Positions 34,467 to 43,285 of a stretch of 64,000 nucleotides of DNA are shown one piece after another. Source of the stretch: Providencia rettgeri (GTDB lineage Bacteria; Pseudomonadota; Gammaproteobacteria; Enterobacterales; Enterobacteriaceae). The notes under the pieces are model-generated. The model saw only the letters and a list, made by a program, of their open reading frames with translations. It made no database searches and was not told the origin of the DNA. The stretch covers positions 3,006,501 to 3,070,500 of the forward strand of contig UGTZ01000001.1 of the NCBI GenBank assembly GCA_900455085.1, given 5' to 3'. Positions within the stretch are counted from its first letter, which is position 1, and every line of letters begins with the position of its first letter. A program made the position numbers and the translations under genes.

Positions 34467-34643
34467 ATGTCCACATTTGAATACATACTCGTCATCTATG
34501 GGATTGGCGGAGTATGCGCAATGCTATTTACCTTACTCGTTACAAAAGACCCGAACTGTTTTATGCGTTTATTGAGCGCCATACTTATTGGCTTAACTTG
34601 GCCAATGACACTACCTATTGTGTTTATGTTTTCGTTATTCTAG
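34467..34643 (+). CDS. GhoT/OrtT-like small membrane toxin family protein
   Basis: A 58-residue peptide with two membrane helices and the GhoT/OrtT signature at the end: RLLSAILIGLTWPMTLPIVF, then MFSLF. E. coli GhoT and OrtT (57 residues) share the RLLSAFLVG.TWPMS.PVALLFSLF pattern and damage the inner membrane at high level. No GhoS-type antitoxin gene is adjacent, so an orphan like OrtT fits better. The ribosome site is weak. It stands alone between matP and lonH, where E. coli has nothing comparable. Confidence 0.75.
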   Translation: MSTFEYILVIYGIGGVCAMLFTLLVTKDPNCFMRLLSAILIGLTWPMTLPIVFMFSLF

Positions 34644-34851
34644 TCGATAATTCAACAATTATTGCTGCAAGATTGCCTATCAAAGGCTAATATATCAGGC
34701 TTGCCCATTGGGTAATGAATTAGCCTGAATTTTGTTTATAAAACAAACAATATTATTTAGCAAATTTATTAAATAAACCTTGTTCAGGCATATACGCCCA
34801 GCTTATTGGCAGGCATTTTATTTATAACCCTATTAATAGCAGATAATTATA

Positions 34852-36588
34852 GTGATCAGTCAAGAACTAACATGGCAAGGCCTAATTCCTAACTTATCGT
34901 CATTTCAGACGAAATTTGTATCTTCAGAAACGTTGACTCCTGCAATTTTATCAGACATTCAGCCTAGGCTGTCTGATGGCATACAACATTTTGTTGATGA
35001 ATTTGCCCAAACACGCTTTATGTTTATCAAGTCTGATGAAAGTGAGGCATATCTTAGCCTTTATGCTAATGCAATTACCCCCTTGCTAGCAGAGATCAAC
35101 ACCATTGATGGTGATTATCAGTTATCTGAAGATAACCGACTTTTTCAGTGGAAAAATGGTGTTAAAAGCCGCTTTTCTTCTCGTGAAAAAATCGCGTACC
35201 GTAATTGGATAGAACCTGAACAATTATTCGGCTATGTCACCCCGTCCTTGAATTTAGTACCTGGCTTACTTCATCAAATCAATGGCGGTGTATTAGTTAT
35301 CGCAGCTAGTGCATTAATTAACCAACCTTTAATGTGGGCTCGCTTAAAAAATATGGTTAACCGTCAACAATTTGAATGGTTGCCTTATTCTGAAAATCAA
35401 CCTTTACCAATTGAAATTGAGCCACAGCCCTTAGAACTTAAAGTTATTATTGTTGGTGATCGACTCGCTTTAGAAGAATTTGAATTTACAGCACCGGAGT
35501 TATTTAGCTGCGCTATTTATGGCGAATATGAGCCTGTTATGTTCTTCGAGGATGAAGAGCAATTGGCCTTATGGATGCGTTACATAAAATCCATTATTGA
35601 TTCGAATAAATTACCGAATATTTCGCCTGATGGTTGGCTTCCCTTTATCCAACAAGCTGTACGTTACTGTGAAGATAAATTTAATCTTCCTCTTGATATT
35701 CTTTGGTTAGTTCGATCTCTTGTCGATGCCAGCCATTACCATGTTAACCATTTGCTTACTCAAGAGTCATTTAATCGAGCAAACGAAAATCGCCAATGGC
35801 GCCACAGTTTTCTTGCTGAACGTACTCAAGATGATATTTTACAAGAACAAATCTTTGTTAAAACCGAAGGCGAAGTCATCGGGCAAGTTAATGGTTTGTC
35901 TGTTTTGCAATACCCGGGGCACCCAGATGCCATTGGCGAACCTTCGCGAATCACCTGTGTTGCGCATTTAGGTGATGGTGAATTTACAGATGTAGAACGT
36001 AAAGCCGAGCTAGGCGGTAATATTCATGCCAAAGGCATGATGATTATGCAAGCCTATTTAAATTACGAGCTTAAATTAGAACAACCTCAGCCCTTCTCCG
36101 CCTCTATCGTCTTTGAGCAATCCTATGGTGAAGTTGATGGTGATAGCGCATCGCTCGCAGAGCTGTGTGCTTTAATTAGTGCATTAGCTCTACAACCTAT
36201 TGATCAGCAAATTGCCATCACCGGTGCGGTTGACCAATTTGGTTATGTCCAACCTATTGGTGGGGTAAATGAGAAAATTGAAGGCTTCTTCGATATCTGT
36301 GAAAAACGAGGATTAACAGGCAACCAAGGTGTCATCATCCCAATGGCAAATGTGCGCCATTTATGCACCAAGTCTGCTGTCGTTGAAGCAGTACAAGAAG
36401 GCCAGTTCCATATTTGGCCTGTTGAACATGTTGCTCAAGCCATTACTTTACTCACTAAGCAGCCTTACTTTGAACAACAAGCTGAAGAGGAAAATGTACA
36501 CCTGTTAGCTTTAATTCAAGAACGTATCAATCAGGCCAATTCACCAGATAAGACTAGACTTCCTTGGTTCTTAAAATGGATAAGTTAA
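34852..36588 (+). CDS. lonH: Lon-like protease LonH (YcbZ)
   Basis: A 578-residue Lon-family protein with a degenerate N-terminal ATPase-like region and a C-terminal S16 protease domain. The catalytic Ser is in DGDSASLAELCALISAL (about residue 431) and the Lys in IGGVNEKIEGFFDICEKRG (about residue 474). E. coli YcbZ is 586 residues and lacks a functional Walker A, as here. The start is a GTG. It precedes fabA, the conserved order. Confidence 0.92.
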   Translation: MISQELTWQGLIPNLSSFQTKFVSSETLTPAILSDIQPRLSDGIQHFVDEFAQTRFMFIKSDESEAYLSLYANAITPLLAEINTIDGDYQLSEDNRLFQWKNGVKSRFSSREKIAYRNWIEPEQLFGYVTPSLNLVPGLLHQINGGVLVIAASALINQPLMWARLKNMVNRQQFEWLPYSENQPLPIEIEPQPLELKVIIVGDRLALEEFEFTAPELFSCAIYGEYEPVMFFEDEEQLALWMRYIKSIIDSNKLPNISPDGWLPFIQQAVRYCEDKFNLPLDILWLVRSLVDASHYHVNHLLTQESFNRANENRQWRHSFLAERTQDDILQEQIFVKTEGEVIGQVNGLSVLQYPGHPDAIGEPSRITCVAHLGDGEFTDVERKAELGGNIHAKGMMIMQAYLNYELKLEQPQPFSASIVFEQSYGEVDGDSASLAELCALISALALQPIDQQIAITGAVDQFGYVQPIGGVNEKIEGFFDICEKRGLTGNQGVIIPMANVRHLCTKSAVVEAVQEGQFHIWPVEHVAQAITLLTKQPYFEQQAEEENVHLLALIQERINQANSPDKTRLPWFLKWIS

Positions 36589-36626
36589 GTAAAGATTGCG
36601 TAAAAAATAGCAGATCGGAGTTGTTC

Positions 36627-36644
36627 AGCGTACAAGTGTACGCT
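36627..36644. promoter_or_regulatory. FabR operator upstream of fabA
   Basis: AGCGTACA, two bases, TGTACGCT: a perfect palindrome like the FabR sites before fabA and fabB. It lies 40 bases before the fabA ATG. FabR represses unsaturated fatty acid synthesis genes. Confidence 0.85.
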
Positions 36645-36684
36645 ATCCTGTAGCCCTACACATAATAAAGGCTATCTTAAGAAC

Positions 36685-37203
36685 ATGGTTGAAAAACGCG
36701 GATCCTACACAAAAGATGATTTAATTGCTTCTGGTAAAGGCGAGTTATTTGGAGAAAATGGTCCTCCATTGCCATCAGGAAACATGTTGATGATGGATCG
36801 TATCGTCAGTATGACTGAAGATGGCGGTACATTTAATAAAGGTTATGTGGAAGCTGAACTGGATATTAATCCAGACCTTTGGTTCTTTAGCTGCCACTTT
36901 ACAAATGATCCTGTCATGCCAGGCTGTTTAGGCCTAGATGCAATGTGGCAGTTAGTTGGCTTCTACCTTGGCTGGCTCGGCGGTGAAGGTAAAGGGCGTG
37001 CGTTAGGCGTTGGCGAAGTTAAATTTACTGGCCAAGTTCTCCCTACCGCGAAAAAAGTCACTTACCGTATCAGCTTTAAACGCGTGATCAACCGTAAACT
37101 GATTATGGGTTTAGCAGACGGTGAAGTATTAGTTGATGGTAAGTTAATTTATACTGCAACAGACTTAAAAGTGGGTCTTTTTAAAGACACCAGCGCATTC
37201 TAA
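36685..37203 (+). CDS. fabA: 3-hydroxydecanoyl-ACP dehydratase/isomerase FabA
   Basis: FabA dehydrates 3-hydroxydecanoyl-ACP and isomerises the product, the branch to unsaturated fatty acids. The 172-residue product equals E. coli. It has the catalytic His and Asp in FSCHFTNDPVMPGCLGLDAM, and GVGEVKFTGQVLP. A FabR palindrome lies upstream and a terminator downstream. Confidence 0.97.
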   Translation: MVEKRGSYTKDDLIASGKGELFGENGPPLPSGNMLMMDRIVSMTEDGGTFNKGYVEAELDINPDLWFFSCHFTNDPVMPGCLGLDAMWQLVGFYLGWLGGEGKGRALGVGEVKFTGQVLPTAKKVTYRISFKRVINRKLIMGLADGEVLVDGKLIYTATDLKVGLFKDTSAF

Positions 37204-37216
37204 GCTTTGAAATGCA

Positions 37217-37242
37217 AACCTCCGCAATGGCGGAGGTTCTTA
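37217..37242 (+). terminator. fabA terminator
   Basis: AACCTCCGC pairs with GCGGAGGTT around a four-base AATG loop; the T run is short. Confidence 0.75.
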
Positions 37243-37332
37243 AATTGATTGATCTCTTTAACTTAAAAACCCAAAAATACGCAAAAAAATCAGTACAGGC
37301 TATTTAACCTAAAGGATCAAAGAATATGGGGA

Positions 37333-37503
37333 TTATACTACCGCTACGGTTCGGTCCTCCATCGCCTTTCGCCAACCACCTAGCCAATGCGACCGAGCAT
37401 CTACTGCTTGATATGGGCACATCTCTTTAGAACGCCCCGCTAAACCTGCTTGATAACCTCTTGATAAAGCTCTTTCTAAACGGTCTCGCTTCTGTCTTTT
37501 CAT
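37333..37503 (-). CDS. rmf: Ribosome modulation factor
   Basis: RMF binds 70S ribosomes in stationary phase and makes inactive 100S dimers. The 56-residue basic product begins MKRQKRDRLERALSRGYQAG and contains GRSKEMCPYQ and HWLGGWRKAMEDR, almost the same as E. coli RMF (55 residues). Position next to fabA is conserved. The upstream region (37504-37786) is very AT-rich and holds no other gene. Confidence 0.96.
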   Translation of the reverse strand: MKRQKRDRLERALSRGYQAGLAGRSKEMCPYQAVDARSHWLGGWRKAMEDRTVAVV

Positions 37504-37786
37504 GCCTTACTTCCCTCATCATTTAAATGGAAAAGAAAACAGCACCTACTATTTTTTAATAGGTACTCTATAGAAATAGCGCCCGTTGATAAAAAAATCA
37601 AGTAAAGATTTTCATATATTTGTCATAAATAGCATAAGTGTGACTTGTATGTGACAATTAGCATAACTCATTGATTTAAATTAAAAATAAAAACATTCTT
37701 TTATTTATCATAATATTAGCGAATAAAAGAAGTTATTGTTCACTAATATATAAATTAAAAGAATATCTATATTTGATAAAAATAAT

Positions 37787-37834
37787 AATGCACCTGAAAT
37801 ATATAAAACTACATATATTCAAGGTGCATTTAAT
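37787..37834 (-). terminator. pqiABC operon terminator
   Basis: AATGCACCT pairs with AGGTGCATT, extended by an ATAT-rich inner stem, just after the pqiC stop on the minus strand. Confidence 0.75.
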
Positions 37835-37861
37835 ATAATTTACTTAAATAGTTGCCAATAA

Positions 37862-38416
37862 CTAGTATTTATCTATTTCTTTCGCAATACTCTCAGCCAC
37901 TTGCTGCCACCCCATCGATAACGTACGGACTAACTCTGGATAGCCATCTTCATTTTGATCTAACTGTACATCAAAATTACGGCGGATCACGTTGTTATCA
38001 TGAGAGTAAGTCCAGAAACCTTGCACTAATACTTTCCCGTCATACCGCCCATTAAAGGCCGTTAAAGTGATATCAAGTGTATCCGGTGAGTTCTGTAATG
38101 GCTGCAACGATACCAATTTTTCAGGTAATGCTGCAGATAATTCACTCACCATCGACTGCCCAAGTTGTTGCTCTAATGGGCTAGCCCATAAGTGGGTACT
38201 TGCATTGGTATAACTGACATCTGTCGTTTGGTAGGTAATACCATTTGACGTCAGTACATCCGATAACATAATACGCTGCAACCATACTTGGCCTTTATCC
38301 ATCACCTCGGCAGATTGTATCTGAGGAGTTTTCATTGGCAATTGGTAGTACTTTTTCTCTGGGGTACTACTACAAGCCGCCAATAACAAAACAAATATCG
38401 ATAATAAATATCTCAT
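37862..38416 (-). CDS. pqiC: PqiC lipoprotein
   Basis: PqiC is the outer membrane lipoprotein partner of PqiB in envelope lipid transport. The 184-residue product has a lipoprotein signal with lipobox LAAC, then SSTPEKKYYQLP and VWLQRIMLSDVL of the ABC-type transport auxiliary family. Its start overlaps the pqiB stop by one base, so it is the last gene of pqiABC. Confidence 0.93.
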   Translation of the reverse strand: MRYLLSIFVLLLAACSSTPEKKYYQLPMKTPQIQSAEVMDKGQVWLQRIMLSDVLTSNGITYQTTDVSYTNASTHLWASPLEQQLGQSMVSELSAALPEKLVSLQPLQNSPDTLDITLTAFNGRYDGKVLVQGFWTYSHDNNVIRRNFDVQLDQNEDGYPELVRTLSMGWQQVAESIAKEIDKY

Positions 38417-40065
38417 TATTTTTTCACTCCTTTAGGCTCAACATCCTTCGTGGGTTCAGCTTCAAAAACTAGTGCATTACTCTTATTATTCAAGGTACGT
38501 AAAAGTGGCTGAACTTCTCTCAATACTTGGTCTAAACGCTGCATGTTATCCACCATTTTATTATAAGCTGGTGAACCAGGTTGGAAACCTTGCATTGCTC
38601 GGTTCATTTCTTGCAGCGTTTTTTGCAAGTCATGAGGTAAATTCTGGAACTCTTTACTCGCCATCACTTTGTTAAGCTGTGCTAACATAGCATTAGCTTC
38701 TTTAACAACTTTCTGCCCTTCTGCCAATGTTTGTGTGGTTTGATTAAGCATCGGTTCAATTGGCATATTGTTAATTTTATCTAACACTGCAATGACTTTT
38801 TGTTGAATTTGCGCTAACCCTGCACTGGTTGTTGGGATAATTTTATAGCCAGCAACCACCATTGGGCCTTTATAAGGCTCTGCATTTTGCACAAAATCCA
38901 AGTCAACAAATAATGCGCCAGTTAGTAAATTTCCTGATTTTAATGATGCTCTCAAGCCATCTTTCAATGCTAAATTTAATTCATTTTTTAAATTAAAATT
39001 CTTGCCAACATCTTTAGAGAAACGTTCTGGCTCAATATGAATCAAAACAGGAATTCTAAAGTCATTATCCAGAGATTGGTCTAAACCTTCCGTATAAAAA
39101 GGCACTTGTGCAACAGTACCTAAACGAATACCCCGGAACTCGACCGGCGCGCCTGGTTGCAAGCCTCGCACTGAGTCGGAGAAAAATAAGACAAAATCTT
39201 GATACTGTGTATACAAAGAGTTTTGAATACTGCTTTGGTTGTCAAACAGTTGGAATTCCGTATTTTCCTTCACATTCACACCTGGAACCCACCCCGTTGG
39301 AACATCAAAACTCACACCACCGGTAAGCAGTGTAGCAATTGAGCCCATTTCAACGTGAACACCTTGGGATGACATATCAAAAGCAATACCACTGTCTTTC
39401 CAGAAACGTACATTTGAACTAATCAATTTATCATACGGCGCATTGATAAATAATTGGTAGCGCATATCACGCTTATCCATATCAAAGTTGCTAGTTTCAA
39501 CAGAACCGACTCGGTAACCACGGAATAATACAGGGTCACCCGGGTTTAATTGCCCTGCCTTATCACTCACCAGTACCACACGAATGCCCTTAGCATCTGG
39601 TGATGCAAGAGGAGGGGTATCTAACAGAGTGAACTCGAAATGCTCTTTTGCCGCTAACCCCGGTTGAAGCTCAATATAAGCACCTGAAAGTAATGTGCCC
39701 AGCCCAGTGACGCCATCACGCCCGATTGTTGGTTTTACAATCCAAAATGCGGAATCGGTACGTAGCAACTCTTTCATTTCATTGTTCAAGCGCGCTTTAA
39801 TGATCACTCGACTAAAATTATCATCGAGTGTCACGCTTTCCACAACGCCAATATCAACGCTGCGACTTTTAATTTTCGTTTTACCCGCTTCTATTCCTTC
39901 AGCATTGTAAGTGATTAATGTCACTTCTGGGCCTTGGTTGCTAAAGTGGTAAAATAAGACCCAAGCACCAAGCAAGAGCGTCACTATTGGGATCACCCAT
40001 ACAGGCGACCAACTTTTTAGCTTGCTAATTTTGGCATTGGCCTGTGGTGTTTCTTTATCAGTCAC
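38416..40065 (-). CDS. pqiB: MCE protein PqiB
   Basis: PqiB forms a periplasm-spanning hexameric tube for lipid movement between membranes. The 549-residue product has one N-terminal membrane anchor (about residues 20-40), three MCE domains (RSVDIGVVESVTL, GYRVGSVETSNFD, GIRLGTVAQVPF regions) and a C-terminal coiled coil. A GTG start overlaps the pqiA stop by four bases (GTGA). Confidence 0.95.
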   Translation of the reverse strand: MTDKETPQANAKISKLKSWSPVWVIPIVTLLLGAWVLFYHFSNQGPEVTLITYNAEGIEAGKTKIKSRSVDIGVVESVTLDDNFSRVIIKARLNNEMKELLRTDSAFWIVKPTIGRDGVTGLGTLLSGAYIELQPGLAAKEHFEFTLLDTPPLASPDAKGIRVVLVSDKAGQLNPGDPVLFRGYRVGSVETSNFDMDKRDMRYQLFINAPYDKLISSNVRFWKDSGIAFDMSSQGVHVEMGSIATLLTGGVSFDVPTGWVPGVNVKENTEFQLFDNQSSIQNSLYTQYQDFVLFFSDSVRGLQPGAPVEFRGIRLGTVAQVPFYTEGLDQSLDNDFRIPVLIHIEPERFSKDVGKNFNLKNELNLALKDGLRASLKSGNLLTGALFVDLDFVQNAEPYKGPMVVAGYKIIPTTSAGLAQIQQKVIAVLDKINNMPIEPMLNQTTQTLAEGQKVVKEANAMLAQLNKVMASKEFQNLPHDLQKTLQEMNRAMQGFQPGSPAYNKMVDNMQRLDQVLREVQPLLRTLNNKSNALVFEAEPTKDVEPKGVKK

Positions 40066-41336
40066 CCGATGACTCCTTCTTGTTCAACAGTATTTACTGC
40101 ATTTTTTCTTTCACAGCGGTCCCATGTTAATCTAGGGTCAAAGGTCATCGCTGCAAACATTGTGAGAATAACAACCACACCAAAGAAAATAATCCCCATC
40201 GCAGGGACAATATTCATCAATTGCCCCATTTGAACCAAAGAGGCTAAAATAGTGATAACAAACACATCTATCATTGACCAGCGGCCGACATATTCCACCA
40301 GCTCATAAATAAAGTGCATACGATGCGGGTCGCGATTACCGTACCCTTTAGAATCTAGGCAAAGCCACGCAATTCCTATCATTTTCAATGTAGGTACCAT
40401 GATACTGGCCACAAAAATCACCATGGCAACAGGATATGACCCGTCTTCCCACAACAAAATCACACCATCAATAATCGTCGAATTTAATGCCGTTCCCAAT
40501 GTATTAGTAGTCATCATTGGCAACACATTAGCAGGGATATACAACATAATTGATGTGACTAAAAGCGCCAAAGTCCATTGTAAACTTTGGTTTTTTCGTA
40601 CACTACCATGGGAGTGACAACGTGGACATTTTGATTGTTCGGCAGGTAAAATCGCCGTACACACTAGGCATAAACGTACATCTTGCTTAATACCTGTCTG
40701 GCCCACGATTAACCGCCTATCTAGCTTCGGAGCCGCTTCAATTCGGTTCCACAGCCAATGGCGATCTAAGCATTGAAAAGCCCTTACTTGTAGCATGCAA
40801 TACGCGCAATAAGGTAAAAAGCTTAACCCGATGCCAATATCACCGTAAGCTATCAATTTAACAAAACTGACTAAGACCCCCGCTAAAAAAATCTCAGCCA
40901 TACACCACGCTTTCATTTGGAACAAAATGCGGGTTATCACCACTTTGATACTTTTAGGAATATGAACTTGTAACCCTAAAAGAATAATTGTGATCATGCA
41001 AAATGCAGGAATAATCAATGAAAAAAATAGAAAAAAGAGTGCCAGACCGCTATAACGTGTGGTTGCTATAATTTCAATTATTTGAAATAACGAAATTTCA
41101 TTTTCAATCCCTGCGGCCCCCATCTTAACAAAGGGGAATAAGCAGGCAACAAACAGCATAATTAATGCACTGAAGGCATATGCTGCTGGCTGCTTATACG
41201 GATATCGCCACTTTGAGACCAATGTGGTCTCGCAGCGTGGACACGTTGCCTTGCTCCCTTGCTCCAATTCAGGGACTGCAACCAACATGTCACACTGAGG
41301 ACAAAGCACATGTTCATGAGACTCATGGTTGCACAA
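40062..41336 (-). CDS. pqiA: Membrane protein PqiA
   Basis: PqiA is the inner membrane partner of PqiB. The 424-residue product has two modules, each with a zinc-ribbon-like Cys pair (CPQC/CPRC near residues 13-36 and CLVC/CPRC near residues 220-240) followed by four membrane helices. The start appears to be TTG with GGAG ten bases upstream. It follows uup by about 30 bases on the same strand, so read-through from uup is possible. Confidence 0.94.
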   Translation of the reverse strand: MCNHESHEHVLCPQCDMLVAVPELEQGSKATCPRCETTLVSKWRYPYKQPAAYAFSALIMLFVACLFPFVKMGAAGIENEISLFQIIEIIATTRYSGLALFFLFFSLIIPAFCMITIILLGLQVHIPKSIKVVITRILFQMKAWCMAEIFLAGVLVSFVKLIAYGDIGIGLSFLPYCAYCMLQVRAFQCLDRHWLWNRIEAAPKLDRRLIVGQTGIKQDVRLCLVCTAILPAEQSKCPRCHSHGSVRKNQSLQWTLALLVTSIMLYIPANVLPMMTTNTLGTALNSTIIDGVILLWEDGSYPVAMVIFVASIMVPTLKMIGIAWLCLDSKGYGNRDPHRMHFIYELVEYVGRWSMIDVFVITILASLVQMGQLMNIVPAMGIIFFGVVVILTMFAAMTFDPRLTWDRCERKNAVNTVEQEGVIG

Positions 41337-41366
41337 AGTGTATTTGCTCCTTTAATTAAAACGTAA

Positions 41367-43274
41367 TTAGCCGTTTTTCAGCAATTCAAGCTCTTGCCAA
41401 CGGTCAAACGCTTGCTCTAACTCAGCTTCTTTTGCCGCTAACTGACTCAGCGTTTTTTCTGTTACATCATGTGGTTGGTTGAAAAAATCAGCATCACCAA
41501 CTTGAGCTTGCAGCGCTTCAATTTCACTTTCAAGTTGTTCCAATTTTGCTGGTAATTGTTCCAATTCACGTAATAAATTGTAACTGAGCTTATTTGAACG
41601 TTTTACCGTTTCTTTCGATTTCGTCTGCTTATCTTGGCTAGCCACTTTACTCGTTTGTTCTGCTTTCAAACTCACGGTTTGTGCTTTTTGCTGTTGAGCA
41701 TCGTAATACCCACCAGCAAAACGGTTAATAACCCCATTACCTTCGAAGATCCAGCACTCTGTCACGCTGTTATCGACAAATTCTCGGTCATGGCTAACCA
41801 GTAAAACCGTTCCTTGGTAACCATCAACTAATTCTTCAAGTAACTCTAAAGTTTCGACATCAAGGTCGTTAGTCGGTTCATCGAGGATCAATAAGTTACT
41901 TGGTTTTAGGAATAAACGCGCGAGCAGTAACCGGTTACGCTCACCGCCTGAAAGTGCTCGAACAGGTGTCATCGCACGTTTTGGTGGGAACATAAAATCT
42001 TGCAAATAGCCTAGAACATGGCGTGGCTTACCATTTACCATGACTTCTTGTTTGCCTTCTGCCAAGTTATCCATCACGGTTTTATCTGGGTCTAATGCCG
42101 CACGATGCTGGTCGAAATAAGCAACTTCCAACTTAGTACCACAATGCACTCGTCCGCTGTCTGCTTGTAAATCCCCTAGCATTAAGCGCAACAATGTTGT
42201 TTTACCACAACCATTTGGCCCAACTAAAGCGATTTTATCACCACGTAATACTTGAGCTGAAAAATCTTTTACCAGTACTTTATTATCAATCTGGTAATTC
42301 ACATTTTCCATTTCAAATACAATTTTACCAGAACGAGCTGCTTCACCGACTTGCATTTTCGCTGTGCCCATCACTTCACGACGCTCTGAACGCTCTACGC
42401 GTAGCGCTTTCAGTGCACGAACACGCCCTTCATTACGAGTACGACGCGCTTTAATACCTTGGCGGATCCACGTCTCTTCTTGGGCTAATTTACGGTCGAA
42501 TTCTGCATTTTGCATCTCTTCAACACGCAAAGCTTCTTCTTTGTTCACCAAGTAGTCATCATAATTACCCGGCCAAGAAGACAATTGCCCACGGTCTAAA
42601 TCAATAATACGGGTTGCCATATTGCGGATAAATGAACGGTCATGGGAAATAAATACGATACTACCTTGGAAATCTTTTAAGAAATTTTCCAGCCAAAGAA
42701 TTGTTTCAATATCTAAGTGGTTGGTTGGCTCATCTAAAAATAATACTCTCGGGTTACTCACTAACGCACGGCCCAAAGCCGCTTTACGTAACCAACCACC
42801 TGATAATGAAGACAGTTCTGCATCCGCAGGTAAACCGAGTTTTTTCAGGACATCACTGATACGAGAGTCTAATAACCATAAATTACGGCTATCCAACACC
42901 TCTTGCAATTCAGCTAATTTATTTAAATTTTTCTCGCTCGGGTCAGTTTCGACCTCTTTCGCAACATGGTGATAATCTTTGAGGTACTGAGCTTGTTCTG
43001 CAACGCCTTCAGCCACAAAATCAAAAATAGTGCCTTCAATATTACGCGGTGGATCTTGCTGTAAGCGAGCAACAATCAAGTCTTGCTCGTAAATTAATTG
43101 GCCATCATCCAACGGCTGCTCTTTCGTTAACACTCGCATTAATGTCGATTTACCCGCACCATTGCGACCAACTAAACACACACGTTCGTTATCTTCGATA
43201 TGAATTTCGGTATTATCCAGTAATGGGGCATCACTAAAGGAAAGGTATGCACCCGACAAATTAATTAAAGCCAT
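41367..43274 (-). CDS. uup: ABC-F ATPase Uup
   Basis: Uup is a soluble ABC-F protein linked to ribosome function and transposon excision. The 635-residue product equals the E. coli length. It has two ATPase domains (Walker A GRNGAGKSTLMR and GPNGCGKTTLLR; signatures LSGGWLRKAAL and LSGGERNRLLL) and a C-terminal DNA-binding coiled coil. It follows rlmKL by 11 bases. Confidence 0.96.
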   Translation of the reverse strand: MALINLSGAYLSFSDAPLLDNTEIHIEDNERVCLVGRNGAGKSTLMRVLTKEQPLDDGQLIYEQDLIVARLQQDPPRNIEGTIFDFVAEGVAEQAQYLKDYHHVAKEVETDPSEKNLNKLAELQEVLDSRNLWLLDSRISDVLKKLGLPADAELSSLSGGWLRKAALGRALVSNPRVLFLDEPTNHLDIETILWLENFLKDFQGSIVFISHDRSFIRNMATRIIDLDRGQLSSWPGNYDDYLVNKEEALRVEEMQNAEFDRKLAQEETWIRQGIKARRTRNEGRVRALKALRVERSERREVMGTAKMQVGEAARSGKIVFEMENVNYQIDNKVLVKDFSAQVLRGDKIALVGPNGCGKTTLLRLMLGDLQADSGRVHCGTKLEVAYFDQHRAALDPDKTVMDNLAEGKQEVMVNGKPRHVLGYLQDFMFPPKRAMTPVRALSGGERNRLLLARLFLKPSNLLILDEPTNDLDVETLELLEELVDGYQGTVLLVSHDREFVDNSVTECWIFEGNGVINRFAGGYYDAQQQKAQTVSLKAEQTSKVASQDKQTKSKETVKRSNKLSYNLLRELEQLPAKLEQLESEIEALQAQVGDADFFNQPHDVTEKTLSQLAAKEAELEQAFDRWQELELLKNG

Positions 43275-43285
43275 TGATTCTATCC

